NCBI GenBank assembly: GCA_031082125.1
Contig: JAVHLM010000011.1
Coordinates: 77,575 to 141,574, forward strand
Direction of reading: 5' to 3'
DNA: 64,000 nt
DNA from: Candidatus Eremiobacterota bacterium
Lineage (GTDB): Bacteria; Vulcanimicrobiota; CADAWZ01; Ess09-12
The position numbers and the translations under genes were made by a program. Below are positions 1 to 9,300 of the stretch, piece after piece; the stretch's first letter is position 1; each line of letters begins with the position of its first letter. The notes beneath the pieces are model-generated. The model had not been told where the DNA came from, ran no database searches, and worked only from the letters and a program-made list of their open reading frames with translations.

Positions 1-193
1 GATTACAAAAATTCTTCCGCCCGGAAGCGGGTCCGACTTGAAATGCCCGAAAACCGGCCTGGCCGCTCGCTGGCTGGCGCGTAACAGCCTTCAGGGTCAT
101 TTTTGACCTTTTCGCCTCATCCGGGCCATTGGAAGGACACTGGGTGATGGCGTTTTATCGTTGCCGTGATGAGGTTTCAGAGAGGTGACCTGT

Positions 194-222
194 TTGATAT
201 TTTATCGCTGATATGCTATGAT
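194..222 (+). promoter_or_regulatory. Promoter giving a leaderless transcript
   Basis: A -35 box TTGATA (194-199) and a -10 box TATGAT (217-222) are separated by 17 bases. The expected start of transcription, about seven bases after the -10, falls on or next to the A of the ATG at 229. A second -10-like TATAAT overlaps at 222-227. There is no Shine-Dalgarno site in front of this ATG, so the message is probably leaderless. Confidence 0.6.
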
Positions 223-228
223 ATAATC

Positions 229-2580
229 ATGGATACACATGTAACCCAATTCATTGCTGCCCTGTTTCTCCCTGATGAAGAAGAGCTTCTTCACCTCGGT
301 GATCCTTTTTCTTCCCAGGATTACGAGGATATGCTCCTTCTCCCGGAGCCTTATGAGCTTCCCGCTGAAACCAGTCACCAGACGGAGCGCCTGGTAAAAA
401 TCACCAGTGAGGGCCTCATCCCCGAAGCGGAAAAGCTCACGGAGGACAGCTCCTTCGGCTCAATCGACAGGGATGAGCGGGCAGAGCGCATTGATTTTCT
501 GCTCTGCGAGGCAGTCCGCGGCCGCCTGGCACTGGATCTCGTGCTTGGCGGTCTTCTCGTTACTCTCAAATCGAAAGGAGTTGATCAGTTAGGATACCGC
601 TCCATGGGGACCTTCGCCACGGAGCATCTCTCTTTCTCGGGGCGCACCGCATCGGAGCTGATGCACAACTATAAGCTCCTCAGGAGCCTGCCCCTCACGC
701 GGGAGGCCTATCTGCAGGGCAGGATCGCCAAAAGCGCTCTCAGGCATCTTTCGAGGGTCATCACGCCCGAGAACGAGGGAGAGTGGCTCGGTGTCGCCCG
801 GGCGCGCTCTCTGTGCGGCCTTGAGAGGGAAGTGAAAAGGGCTCTCGCGGGAGAAAATGCCGGATCGGCTCCCGCTTCCGGGGTAAGCGATAAGGCACAC
901 GATGCTGAGCCTGAGGGCACGATGATGTATTTCAGCGTGGCACCGTCCCTTGCCCTCACCTGGGACTTCGCCCTCTCCCTCTTCCGGGACAGGGAGCACT
1001 ATGACGGACCGCTTTCGGGATTTGTCGAGGCGCTCCTTGCGAACTTCCTGGCCTCAGGGAAAGTGGCGCCGGAGCTTCCAGCCCTCGATGCCGACGGGAA
1101 CCGCCCCATATTCTCCCGGGGGGGTCCCCTCCTGAAAAGGAGGATGAGAAACCGCCGCGTGAGCGCTCCCGGCGAGGTCAGCGGGCAGGCCGGCGAGGGA
1201 GAGGCCGGTGAGACTCCGTGGTCATCACCATGGAGCATCTTCTTCCCGTCGTGGCTTGAAGAGGCCCGGCCGGAAAAAGTTACCGGGGCCTCCGCGAGGG
1301 CAATTGCAGGCCGCCTGATCAGGGCCGCCTCGATCCGCCAGAGGCTCGACGTGGCCGCGGGGATGCTCCTTCGGGCGATGGATGAGCGGCAGCTCCACCG
1401 CCTTCTCGGCTATGAATTCATCGAGGACTATGCAGGGGAGCGCTGCGGCTTCTCGATGGCGCAGACCCGCCAGCTCATAATGCTCGCCGAGGGATTCCGG
1501 CGCCACTCACTCACCGATGACGCCTTCAGAAAAGGCGTCATCACCAGGGAACAGGCGCGCCTCATTCTTCCCCTCGTGGACTCCAGGAATGAGTCACAGT
1601 GGATCGCCTATGCCGCGAGCGTGCCCACCGTTGACCTCAGGGAAGAGGCGGGGCGTGTCGCCAGGATCCTGGAGTATGACTGCCTGGTCCCCCACAATTA
1701 TACTCTGCTTCCCGGATTCCGCTACGTCACCGACGAGAGGCTTCACGACCTGCCGGAGGAGGTGCAGGACTGCATACGTGACGGCTCGTGGTACAAGGGG
1801 CCCTCACTTGATTCTTCGTGGCCTCTTGAGGCAGACGACGAGGAGCTCTTCGCTTCCCGCGACAGGCGCTTCGATGCGCCCTGGAAGTATTTCAGCGGTG
1901 TAGAAGAGATGATGGCCTCCGAGGCCTCCATGAAAATTGAAAAAGATTCGCGCCTGTGTGCGGGGCAAAAAGCCCGGGAGCTCTGCACCATCCCCCGGGG
2001 TGAGAGCCCCGAGGAGACCTTCCTGGTGGACATCCTCTCGGCAGGGAGCCCCTCAAGAGCTGCCACAGGAACCATGATGATAAAATTCTTTCTCCCCCGG
2101 GAGCTTGAGGTGCTCTGGAACCTCGCGGCCCATGCCTTTCTCGTCAGGCTTGCCCTGGCGGAAGGCGCTGACAGCCTGGTCCTCCCGGAAGAAAAATTCC
2201 TTGCCGCCCTCATGGCGGACTATCTCAAGACCGAGGGAACCTTGAAAAAAGCGGCCCATCATCACAAAATCCTGAAGCGCGACCGGTTTCGCTGCCAGAC
2301 CCCCGGCTGCCGGTGCCGTCGGAATTTGCACGTGCATCACATCATCAGGCGCTCCCAGGGCGGCACCGATGACCCCTGGAACCTCATCGTGCTCTGCGAG
2401 GCCTGCCACCTCCACCTCCTCCACGGCCTTCGGACCCTCACCGTGAGGGGCAGGGCGCCCTTTGAACTCACCTTCACCTTCGGCTCCCTCTCTGAAGCAG
2501 GGGCCCCTTTCCTGGTCTATCAAAGAGGAGTCCGGCGGGAATCAGCGGCGCATGCCGCCGGTGTCTCCCCGGGCTTCTGA
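229..2580 (+). CDS. HNH endonuclease-domain protein with duplicated DUF222-like region
   Basis: This 783-residue protein ends in an HNH nuclease module at about residues 690-745: a CQTPGC zinc knuckle, HVHHIIRRSQGG, then NLIVLCEACHLHLLHG. The region before it looks like two copies of the alpha-helical DUF222/13E12-type domain found in front of HNH modules. Each copy contains a run similar to 'FSGRTASELMHNYKLLRSL' or 'FSMAQTRQLIMLAEGFRRH', and each is followed by a segment starting G-T-M-M. I chose the ATG at 229 because a sigma70-like promoter ends exactly there; an in-frame ATG at 166 lies upstream of that promoter. DUF222-HNH genes occur in many copies in some bacteria and are sometimes mobile, but I see no element ends here. 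The substrate is unknown. Confidence 0.8.
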   Translation: MDTHVTQFIAALFLPDEEELLHLGDPFSSQDYEDMLLLPEPYELPAETSHQTERLVKITSEGLIPEAEKLTEDSSFGSIDRDERAERIDFLLCEAVRGRLALDLVLGGLLVTLKSKGVDQLGYRSMGTFATEHLSFSGRTASELMHNYKLLRSLPLTREAYLQGRIAKSALRHLSRVITPENEGEWLGVARARSLCGLEREVKRALAGENAGSAPASGVSDKAHDAEPEGTMMYFSVAPSLALTWDFALSLFRDREHYDGPLSGFVEALLANFLASGKVAPELPALDADGNRPIFSRGGPLLKRRMRNRRVSAPGEVSGQAGEGEAGETPWSSPWSIFFPSWLEEARPEKVTGASARAIAGRLIRAASIRQRLDVAAGMLLRAMDERQLHRLLGYEFIEDYAGERCGFSMAQTRQLIMLAEGFRRHSLTDDAFRKGVITREQARLILPLVDSRNESQWIAYAASVPTVDLREEAGRVARILEYDCLVPHNYTLLPGFRYVTDERLHDLPEEVQDCIRDGSWYKGPSLDSSWPLEADDEELFASRDRRFDAPWKYFSGVEEMMASEASMKIEKDSRLCAGQKARELCTIPRGESPEETFLVDILSAGSPSRAATGTMMIKFFLPRELEVLWNLAAHAFLVRLALAEGADSLVLPEEKFLAALMADYLKTEGTLKKAAHHHKILKRDRFRCQTPGCRCRRNLHVHHIIRRSQGGTDDPWNLIVLCEACHLHLLHGLRTLTVRGRAPFELTFTFGSLSEAGAPFLVYQRGVRRESAAHAAGVSPGF

Positions 2581-2764
2581 AGGCCGCTTTTCCAGAAGAG
2601 ATAAAATGATCGGGAATGATCCTCCAGGGGAATGGCAGTTATCATGGAGCAGTCCTCCGGGGGCCTCCAAGCATCATTATAGAGAGGCACCCCTGCCCCC
2701 GGGCGGATCGGGCAAGGGCCGTTGATTGCTTGATCCAGTGAGCCTGCGACAGAAAGGTGATGAG

Positions 2765-3382
2765 ATGAACCGCATCGTGGAGATCGTCGCCTGGATTCTC
2801 TCCCTGCCTGTGGCGCTGTGGCGGGCGTCAGCACCGAGGAAGTATCTTTCTGAGCTTGTCACTTACTCCATTGACGGCATGGAGTGGCCTGACCTGCCGT
2901 CGTGGCGCCTGGAGGTCTCCGGAGAGGTGGAAGAAAAGCTGGTCCTGGACTGGGATTCATTCAGGTGCCTTCCCCGCTCTGAGCTGAAAAGGGATTTTCA
3001 CTGCATCACCGGCTGGAGCGTCCTGGATGTAACCTGGGAGGGAGTCCTCTGGAAGGATTTCCTTGCCCGGATAAGGCTCCTGCCTGGCGGCAGATTCGTA
3101 AGGTTCATCTCCCATGGCGGCTACTCGGCTTCATTTTCACTGCAGGAGCTTGAAGGCGCCATTCTTGCGGACACCCTGGAAGGCCAACCCCTTGCCCCCG
3201 AAAGAGGCGGCCCGCTGCGCCTTGTGGCGCCCGAGCTCTATGGCTATAAGAGCGTGAAGGGGCTCAGGCGGATCGAGATAACCGCGGCCCGCCTCCTGGG
3301 CTTCTGGGAGCTCTGGGGATACGGCCCCTCCGGAAAGATAGGGGCCACGGAGAGAAAGCGCATCGCGAGGGCAAAAAGGTGA
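2765..3382 (+). CDS. Sulfite oxidase-type molybdopterin-binding domain protein
   Basis: The 205-residue protein matches the oxidoreductase molybdopterin-binding domain of the sulfite oxidase/YedY family. The segment around 'DFHCITGWSVLDVTWEGV' carries the conserved cysteine that ligates molybdenum, and 'LVAPELYGYKSVKGLRRIE' matches the conserved 'P..YGYKs.K' end of the fold. The N-terminus has a hydrophobic stretch (about residues 4-20) that could be a membrane anchor; no twin-arginine motif is visible. There is no dimerisation or haem domain, so it is a short stand-alone version. The start at 2765 follows a GAAAGGTGA site; an in-frame TTG at 2726 is less likely. The substrate cannot be told. 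Confidence 0.78.
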   Translation: MNRIVEIVAWILSLPVALWRASAPRKYLSELVTYSIDGMEWPDLPSWRLEVSGEVEEKLVLDWDSFRCLPRSELKRDFHCITGWSVLDVTWEGVLWKDFLARIRLLPGGRFVRFISHGGYSASFSLQELEGAILADTLEGQPLAPERGGPLRLVAPELYGYKSVKGLRRIEITAARLLGFWELWGYGPSGKIGATERKRIARAKR

Positions 3383-3482
3383 TGGGCCTCATGGATTCAT
3401 AGGGAGAGTGTATCATTGCCTGGATTGTGTCCTTCTCCATACGGACTCCCCTCGGTTCTCCGATACAGGCAGCTTCCCTGCT

Positions 3483-3701
3483 CTACAGCCTGAAGATAAA
3501 GTGGTTAGGTGAAACAATTTCCAGGGTGCCTTCATTGAGCCATGTAGAGAGCCGCTTCTTATCCATGCGCATAAGGGCCTCGCGTTCGGCGGCATCACGA
3601 TTCTTACGGCGCGTGCCCCTCTTCCGGCCCAGGACTGCCCGGACAGCAAAAAAATTCTCTTTCTTTTCCCTGATGAATCGTTCGAACTCAAGGGTTCTCA
3701 T
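3483..3701 (-). CDS. Small basic protein paired with nucleotidyltransferase
   Basis: This 72-residue protein is not recognised. Its ATG lies inside the last codons of the upstream nucleotidyltransferase gene (14-base overlap) with GAGG eight bases before it, so the two are translationally coupled. It is rich in Lys and Arg, with a basic centre 'GRKRGTRRKNRD' and a C-terminal 'LSTWLNEGTLEIVSPNHFIFRL'. The pairing of an MNT/AbiEii-like protein with a small coupled partner resembles toxin-antitoxin arrangement, but here the nucleotidyltransferase is first. A longer reading upstream in the same frame is antisense to conserved coding sequence and was not used. Confidence 0.55.
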   Translation of the reverse strand: MRTLEFERFIREKKENFFAVRAVLGRKRGTRRKNRDAAEREALMRMDKKRLSTWLNEGTLEIVSPNHFIFRL

Positions 3702-4266
3702 GCTTAAGCCTCGCCACTTCCCCGCAGAGCTCCCCAAGGGCTGCCGCAGTGTGCTCCTCAACGCACCTTCGTTCAAGATAGGCACGGTCAATGTTGTCTC
3801 CATACATGAAAAGCAGCTCTTCGGCCCAGTAGCCGTCATCGGTGGACTTCCAGTGAACAAAGGCATTCAGCCTGTCCACTATAAGGTCCTCTATGCCGAT
3901 GAGAGCCACTTGCAGGCCCTCCACTTCAACGATGGTGACCCTGTCGCGCTCTTCCCCGGCGAGTGCAAAGCCTGGGATTTCAATGAAGAGGTCGAGTTCC
4001 TCACTTATCCAGTGCCTCCCCTCCTTCCGGAAGCCCCATCCATTGAGCAGGACCCCGAGAGATCCGGGATCCGCATAGACCAGGTCCACATCACCGGTCG
4101 CATATCCGCCGGTAGAGTAAAACTCAAGTGCAAATCCCCCCACCACAACGGGCCTTTCTTTCTCTGAACCAAGTGCCTCAGACATGAGACCAAGGAAAAA
4201 TAAAGTCCTCTTAAGGGGGTCCTGAATGGTCTTCGCTTTATCCAGAAGCTCTCGATAACGCTCCAT
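3688..4266 (-). CDS. Nucleotidyltransferase-fold protein (MNT/AbiEii/DUF6036-like)
   Basis: The 192-residue protein has the nucleotidyltransferase signature 'VVVGGFALEFYSTGGY' followed by 'ATGDVDLVY', in which the Gly-Gly and the D-x-D pair form the nucleotide and metal site. The rest matches the small AbiEii/DUF6036-type transferases, with 'HWISEELDLFIEIPG' giving a likely third acidic position. The start at 4266 follows AGAGAGG and lies about 31 bases after a strong minus-strand promoter; upstream in-frame ATGs lie within or upstream of that promoter. Relatives act as toxins or neutralising adenylyltransferases in toxin-antitoxin pairs. Whether this one does so is inference from its coupled small partner. 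Confidence 0.65.
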   Translation of the reverse strand: MERYRELLDKAKTIQDPLKRTLFFLGLMSEALGSEKERPVVVGGFALEFYSTGGYATGDVDLVYADPGSLGVLLNGWGFRKEGRHWISEELDLFIEIPGFALAGEERDRVTIVEVEGLQVALIGIEDLIVDRLNAFVHWKSTDDGYWAEELLFMYGDNIDRAYLERRCVEEHTAAALGELCGEVARLKHENP

Positions 4267-4303
4267 GGCACCTCTCTGCAGGTATTGCCGAATCTTCCAC
4301 TTC

Positions 4304-4332
4304 ATTATAACAGAAAGAGGAAAGACCATCAA
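4304..4332 (-). promoter_or_regulatory. Promoter of the nucleotidyltransferase operon
   Basis: On the minus strand a -35 box TTGATG (4332-4327) and a perfect -10 TATAAT (4309-4304) are 17 bases apart. Transcription would start near 4297, leaving a leader of about 31 bases that holds AGAGAGG before the ATG at 4266. Confidence 0.65.
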
Positions 4333-4369
4333 CAAGAATCAGGCGTGTGGCCTCATGACACGCCACTAT

Positions 4370-4399
4370 TTGACCACCCAAGCCCCTTTCTGCTATAAT
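4370..4399 (+). promoter_or_regulatory. Promoter of the PAS histidine kinase gene
   Basis: A -35 box TTGACC (4370-4375) and a perfect -10 TATAAT (4394-4399) are 18 bases apart. Transcription would start near 4406, about 35 bases before the ATG at 4441, which has CTGGAG ahead of it. It is divergent from the promoter at 4304-4332. Confidence 0.65.
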
Positions 4400-4440
4400 C
4401 GCTCATGACTGGAATATTCTGTTCTCCTGGAGTATGAAAA

Positions 4441-6291
4441 ATGGACTCTCCGGCAGCGCCTTCCCTCGATCTCCCCGTTGAAATCCCGCTCGATGAGAGC
4501 CTTTTCAGGGATATCCTGGGCAGCATCAACGCCCTTGTGCTCCTGCTGGATCCCCAGGGCCGCGTGATTCACTGCTGCCTCTCCTCGGAGAGCAGCCGCT
4601 TTTTTAAACCCGGCTCAGTAAATGGAAAGCCTTTCTGCGAAATTGCCCCCCTCACCGACGAGAAGGGAAATGCCGATCCCGTATGCTCCACGCTCAGCGA
4701 AGGGAAGAGAGAATTCCATTATAGAAGCGCGTTGACTGCACTGAACGGTGAAAAAGCAATCATTTCCTGGTCCCTCTCACAAATCCCGGCAGGCGGCGGC
4801 ACCCTCAGGTATATCGTCGCCACAGGCATCGACATCACCTTGCAGGAAATGATGGAGAAAAGAAGCAGTGAATTTGAAGCGCGCGTCAGGAGCATCCTGG
4901 CCTATGCCCCCCTTGCCATCTTCATGATCGATGACACGAGCGCCATAGTGATTGCCAACAGGAAAGCCGCGGAGCTCACCGGCTACCCGGAAGAGGAGCT
5001 CAAAGGCAGCTCCATGGATATCCTGATACCGGAGAGCATAAAGGCACGGCATGAAGCGCTTCACCTGCAATATCTCAAGCATCCCACTGCACACGTGATG
5101 GGCGCCGGAAAAGATATCAACTGCCTTCGCAAAGACGGGAGGGAAGTTCCCGTGGAAGTGGCCCTCAGCCATATTGACTCACCTTCAGGCTCACTCACCG
5201 TGTGCTTTGTCTCAGATATCACGGTACGCAAGACCATCGAATCAGAGCTCAAGAAGGCCCGCGAGGAGTTCATCGCCATCCTGGCCCACGATCTCAAGAA
5301 CCCCCTGGCATCAATGATGGGATATGCCCAGATCCTGCAGCGCAGGCTGGGTAAAGAAGCCGACAAGGACGTCTTTGAATACCTCATGATGATAAGCCAG
5401 TCCGGCAGCATCCTGCTGAACCAGATCAACAACATCGTGACTGCATCACGCATGGATGCCCATATGAGCACGTACCATTTCGAATCGTTCTCTTTCTCCG
5501 AAGTCCTCGAAAAAATGAAGGCCCTCTTCATGCCCCTTGCGCAGTTCCAGGAGATCACCCTTGAGTTCTCATCAAGTAAGGACCTCAAAGTCTACGGAGA
5601 CAAAGACAAGCTCAGCCACGTATTTGAAAATCTCGTCATCAACGCCTTCCGCTACACACCCCGCGGGGGGACGATTGGCATAGAGGCCCGCCCTGAAGGC
5701 GAGATGGCCGTCATCAAGGTCTTTGACACGGGGAAAGGCATCCCGGCGAAGGACCAGGAGCACATTTTCGAAAAATACCGCCAGGTGCAGGGCGAGAAAA
5801 AAGGAACAGGCCTGGGCCTCTACATTGTGAAAAATGTGCTGGAAGCCCACAGGAGCCCCATCGCCCTCGAAAGCTCCCCGGGTAAGGGCACGTCGTTCAC
5901 CTTTTCACTTCCTGCGACGAAAGAAAAGGAAGCGCCGCTTGCCGGCAGTTTCCTCGTGGTGTGCAGCAATGAGAAGCTGCGCTCCTCCATCACGGCATAC
6001 CTTGAATCGGAAGGAACCCTGCCCGAGCTGGCCTCAAACGGCATGGAAGGCCTCCGCATGGCTTCCACGGGGGATTACCATTCCATCATCATCTCAGATG
6101 ACCTGCCCGATCTCACGGTGAAGGACTTCATGAAAGCCTTGAAGCTTGGCGAGGCAACGATAAATGTCCCCCTCATCGTCATCACAGAAAAAGATTCTCA
6201 CAGCCACGGAAAGAAACCGGCAAGAGCGCTCCGCTGGCCTTCTGATTCAGGGCTGCTGAGGGGAATGCTGGAAGAAAGGGCTTCACAATAA
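4441..6291 (+). CDS. PAS-PAS sensor histidine kinase with degenerate receiver domain
   Basis: The 616-residue protein has two PAS domains (about residues 20-140 and 150-270), then a HisKA dimerisation helix with 'AHDLKNPLASMMGYAQIL', whose phospho-accepting histidine is His283. The ATPase core follows: N-box 'FENLVINAFRYTPRGG', G1 'FDTGKGIP' and G2 'GTGLGLYIVKNVLEAH'. The last 110 or so residues resemble a response-regulator receiver. A phospho-acceptor-like Asp remains in 'IIISDDLPDLT', but the usual acidic pair near the start is replaced ('FLVVCSNE'), so it is probably a pseudo-receiver. There is no membrane segment or signal peptide, so it is a cytoplasmic sensor. No partner regulator gene is adjacent. 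Confidence 0.85.
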   Translation: MDSPAAPSLDLPVEIPLDESLFRDILGSINALVLLLDPQGRVIHCCLSSESSRFFKPGSVNGKPFCEIAPLTDEKGNADPVCSTLSEGKREFHYRSALTALNGEKAIISWSLSQIPAGGGTLRYIVATGIDITLQEMMEKRSSEFEARVRSILAYAPLAIFMIDDTSAIVIANRKAAELTGYPEEELKGSSMDILIPESIKARHEALHLQYLKHPTAHVMGAGKDINCLRKDGREVPVEVALSHIDSPSGSLTVCFVSDITVRKTIESELKKAREEFIAILAHDLKNPLASMMGYAQILQRRLGKEADKDVFEYLMMISQSGSILLNQINNIVTASRMDAHMSTYHFESFSFSEVLEKMKALFMPLAQFQEITLEFSSSKDLKVYGDKDKLSHVFENLVINAFRYTPRGGTIGIEARPEGEMAVIKVFDTGKGIPAKDQEHIFEKYRQVQGEKKGTGLGLYIVKNVLEAHRSPIALESSPGKGTSFTFSLPATKEKEAPLAGSFLVVCSNEKLRSSITAYLESEGTLPELASNGMEGLRMASTGDYHSIIISDDLPDLTVKDFMKALKLGEATINVPLIVITEKDSHSHGKKPARALRWPSDSGLLRGMLEERASQ

Positions 6292-6342
6292 CAGCCTATT
6301 GATCTGCATGGGCAGTCTGAACTTGTTCCCTGGAGGTGCCTT

Positions 6343-9300
6343 ATGGTTTCAAAGCTCGACGACAAAACCACCACTCTGCTCAAGCTGGAGTATCCTTTCC
6401 CCCTCTCTTACCCCTATTTTTCCATGAGAAACGCCGAGGAGTTCAAGACAAAGCTTGACAAGTCCATCGAGGTTCTGGAAAGCCTTGTGAAATACCTTGC
6501 CACCATCACCCTGGGCTCCCTGCTGAGAGGGCCCGTGACGGCGGAGCACGCCACGTTCCTTCTCTCCTTTCTGCCGCGGCCTTCTCTGGGCACCTGGAAC
6601 GCCGTCCTCAGGGAGACGCTGAGCGCTCATCACACAAGGCCCGAGGACCTCTTCCTGCCGGAGATATACCACTTCTATTTCAAGGCAAACAAGAAGCAGT
6701 CCGAGAATGCCAAAATCATAGACGAGCTTATCAACGAGAGAAACAGGCTGGCCCACGGCGGAGGCCCCTCGTCGCCCAAAGACTGCGAGGCGAAAGCCGA
6801 GGAGATAGCGCCGAAAATAGAGGACCTGCTCCTTAACCTTTCGTTTCTCCGCGATTACGATCTCCTCTTCATACGATACTCAAAGAAGGAGGGGGAAACT
6901 TACCATCACTCCGTGAAACGGTGCATGGGCGCTTTCGCGCAGTTTGAGAACCGGGATATCTCCACTGCCTCGGCGGAAAATGCGAGCCACATGTATCTCT
7001 ACCACAGGGAGCGGAATGCCCTCCTCGATCTTCATCCCTTCGTGGTCTTCAGCGACAGGTTTGAAGGCGCAAGCTCCCAGGAGATTTTCTTCTATAACAG
7101 CTCCCAGGACAACAAGGCGAGCTACATGAACTACCAGTCGGGCCACTCCTTCAAAGATGCCGATCTTTACGGCGACATCGAGGCCCTCACAGGGAAGCTG
7201 AAAGCTTTCGCCACGGTGAAGGAGGTCCGCTTCGAGGAGTACAGGAAGCTTGTCGTCGAGGCATGGAAATTCGGGAAAGTCTCCCCTGAAGACAGTGAGA
7301 AGCTTGCCCGCAGGCGGGAAGAGCTCAAGATATCGCCCGAGGAAGGGGTAAAAGTCGAGGAAGAGGTCAAGGAAGAGCTTTTCTTACGCCACATGGAGGG
7401 CCTCATAGGCCTTCTCTGCGATGATGACAGAAAAATTGAGGCTTCGCAGACCATCATCAACACCGGCGTGAAAACAGTGCCCTGTCTTATAAAATCGCTG
7501 GATAACGAGAAGGCTCTTGACGAGATCGTGGCTATCCTTGCAAAATTCGGCAATGAGGCCATACCTTCCCTGAAGGAGGCACTGGGTGATGAAAAGCGGA
7601 AAAATGGCGCCCGATCAGCCTTGAAAGCTCTTGGCAACCAGGCCATATTTGAGCTTCTGAAGGATCTCGAGAAGGAGGAAGAGATACCCGGCACTGAGGA
7701 GACTCTGGTCTTCTTTGAAGGGCAGGCCGTGGCACCCCTTATCGAGGTTATCAGGGCGCGGGAGCAGCGGGCTCAGGAAGGCGGTATGAAGATCGTGAGC
7801 CTCAGGGAGGACAGGGCCTGGATCCGCGCCAGGGAGATCCTCAGGAATATCGGGAAACCTGCGGCAGAGGTGCTGGTTACCGCTCTTGACGATCCCCTTA
7901 TTGAGGGCACGGCATCACAGCTCCTCAGCGATATTGGCAGCAGCTCCTATGAGCCCCTCGTGAAAGCTCTCCGGGATGAGGCTCTGAAGGGAAAGGCCCT
8001 GGCGATACTTGGTACTTTCGGTCCTTCCACGGTCCCCGTGCTTCTCGAAGAGGCGGGGAAAAACGATGGCCTCTCGGCCCTCGCAGAGGAATATATCCTC
8101 CGTTTCGGCAAGGACAGCCTCCCTTACCTTGCTGAAGCGCTCAGGCTCGGGACGTGTACGGGTCTCGTGACAACCCTCCTGGCGCGCTTTCCAGACGAGA
8201 GCCCTCCCCTCCTCATCCCCCTCCTGTCAGATGAGAGCCTCGCGCCCACGGCGGAATCACTCCTCCTCCAGGCAGGAGCACCGGCTGTCCCCCCCCTGGT
8301 GAAATCCCTCGGTGACAGCACCCGCGGTGAAAGGGTCCAGGCCCTCCTGGGCAGATTCCCTCCCAGTGCCGTGCTGGAATCGCTCCTTGCCGAGATCAGG
8401 CTCAAGGGGAAGAGCATCATTGACTCCACAAGCCTTGCCGGGAAGATTGAGTCGGGCATGAGGAGTGTTCTGAAGGATCTCCAGAAAAGCAAGATCTTTG
8501 GTTCCGTGCAGGAAACACTGAAAATCAGGAGCGACTCCCTCGAAGAAGCCCTCAAGGGGATAAGGGATCCCTTCACCAAGAGGGCCTTTTCCCTCATCAC
8601 CTCCATGGAGCCTGCCACGCTCTCTGAGCTTGTTGCTTACCTGGATGACGATCAGCTCTTCGATTTCATAAGGCTTGCCTTCGTGACTGTCGGCGCAAAA
8701 GGAGCCTCCGTGATAATTGACGCTATACCCCGCTACACCGAGAAGGCACGGGATCACGCAGTCACTATCCTTTCAGACATGGGAGCTCCCGTGGTGCCGC
8801 TCCTTATCACGGCCCTCGAGGACGGGGCTAAAAAGCCCGTGGCGGTGAGCGCCCTTGTGGCTACAGGAATTCCCGCCGTGAAGGAAGTGGCAAATGCCCT
8901 CATTGACGACCTGAAGCGTGAGACTCTCCAGGGCATTCTGAGGGAGATTGGCCCCGGTTCCGTCCGGGAGTGCCTCCCTTTCCTGGGTGTCCCCGTCATA
9001 GGCGAAGCCCTTGACGAGGTCTTTCTCTCGATGAAGACCGAAGCCATCACCGCGACACTCGTTGAGTGCCTTGAGGTATCTTCCTCCAGGGCTCATGTAG
9101 TGAACCTCCTCAGGAGATTCGGTGAGAAAGCCACGCCAGCCCTCATCGAGGGACTGAAAAAGGAACCTCTTACGGCCTCTCTGATGGAAGTCCTCCATTC
9201 AGTGGGCCCCGCGGCGGTGCCTCCCCTCTTCGAGAAAGTCCGCGGAGAGAGCGGCGCCGTGCAGAGCTTCATCAAAAACATCTTCAGCCTCGGCCAGAAG

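Noticed and set aside
1..228. Possible gene end or RNA gene at the left edge
   Set aside because: No coding frame with good features, no tRNA-like cloverleaf and no clear terminator could be supported.
2581..2764. Possible promoter before the molybdopterin-domain gene
   Set aside because: Several TTGATT- and TATAG-like words occur but no -35/-10 pair has acceptable spacing.
3427..4167. Long plus-strand reading frame of 246 codons
   Set aside because: It is antisense to the nucleotidyltransferase and its partner, which have recognisable motifs, a Shine-Dalgarno and a promoter; the plus-strand product has no known features.
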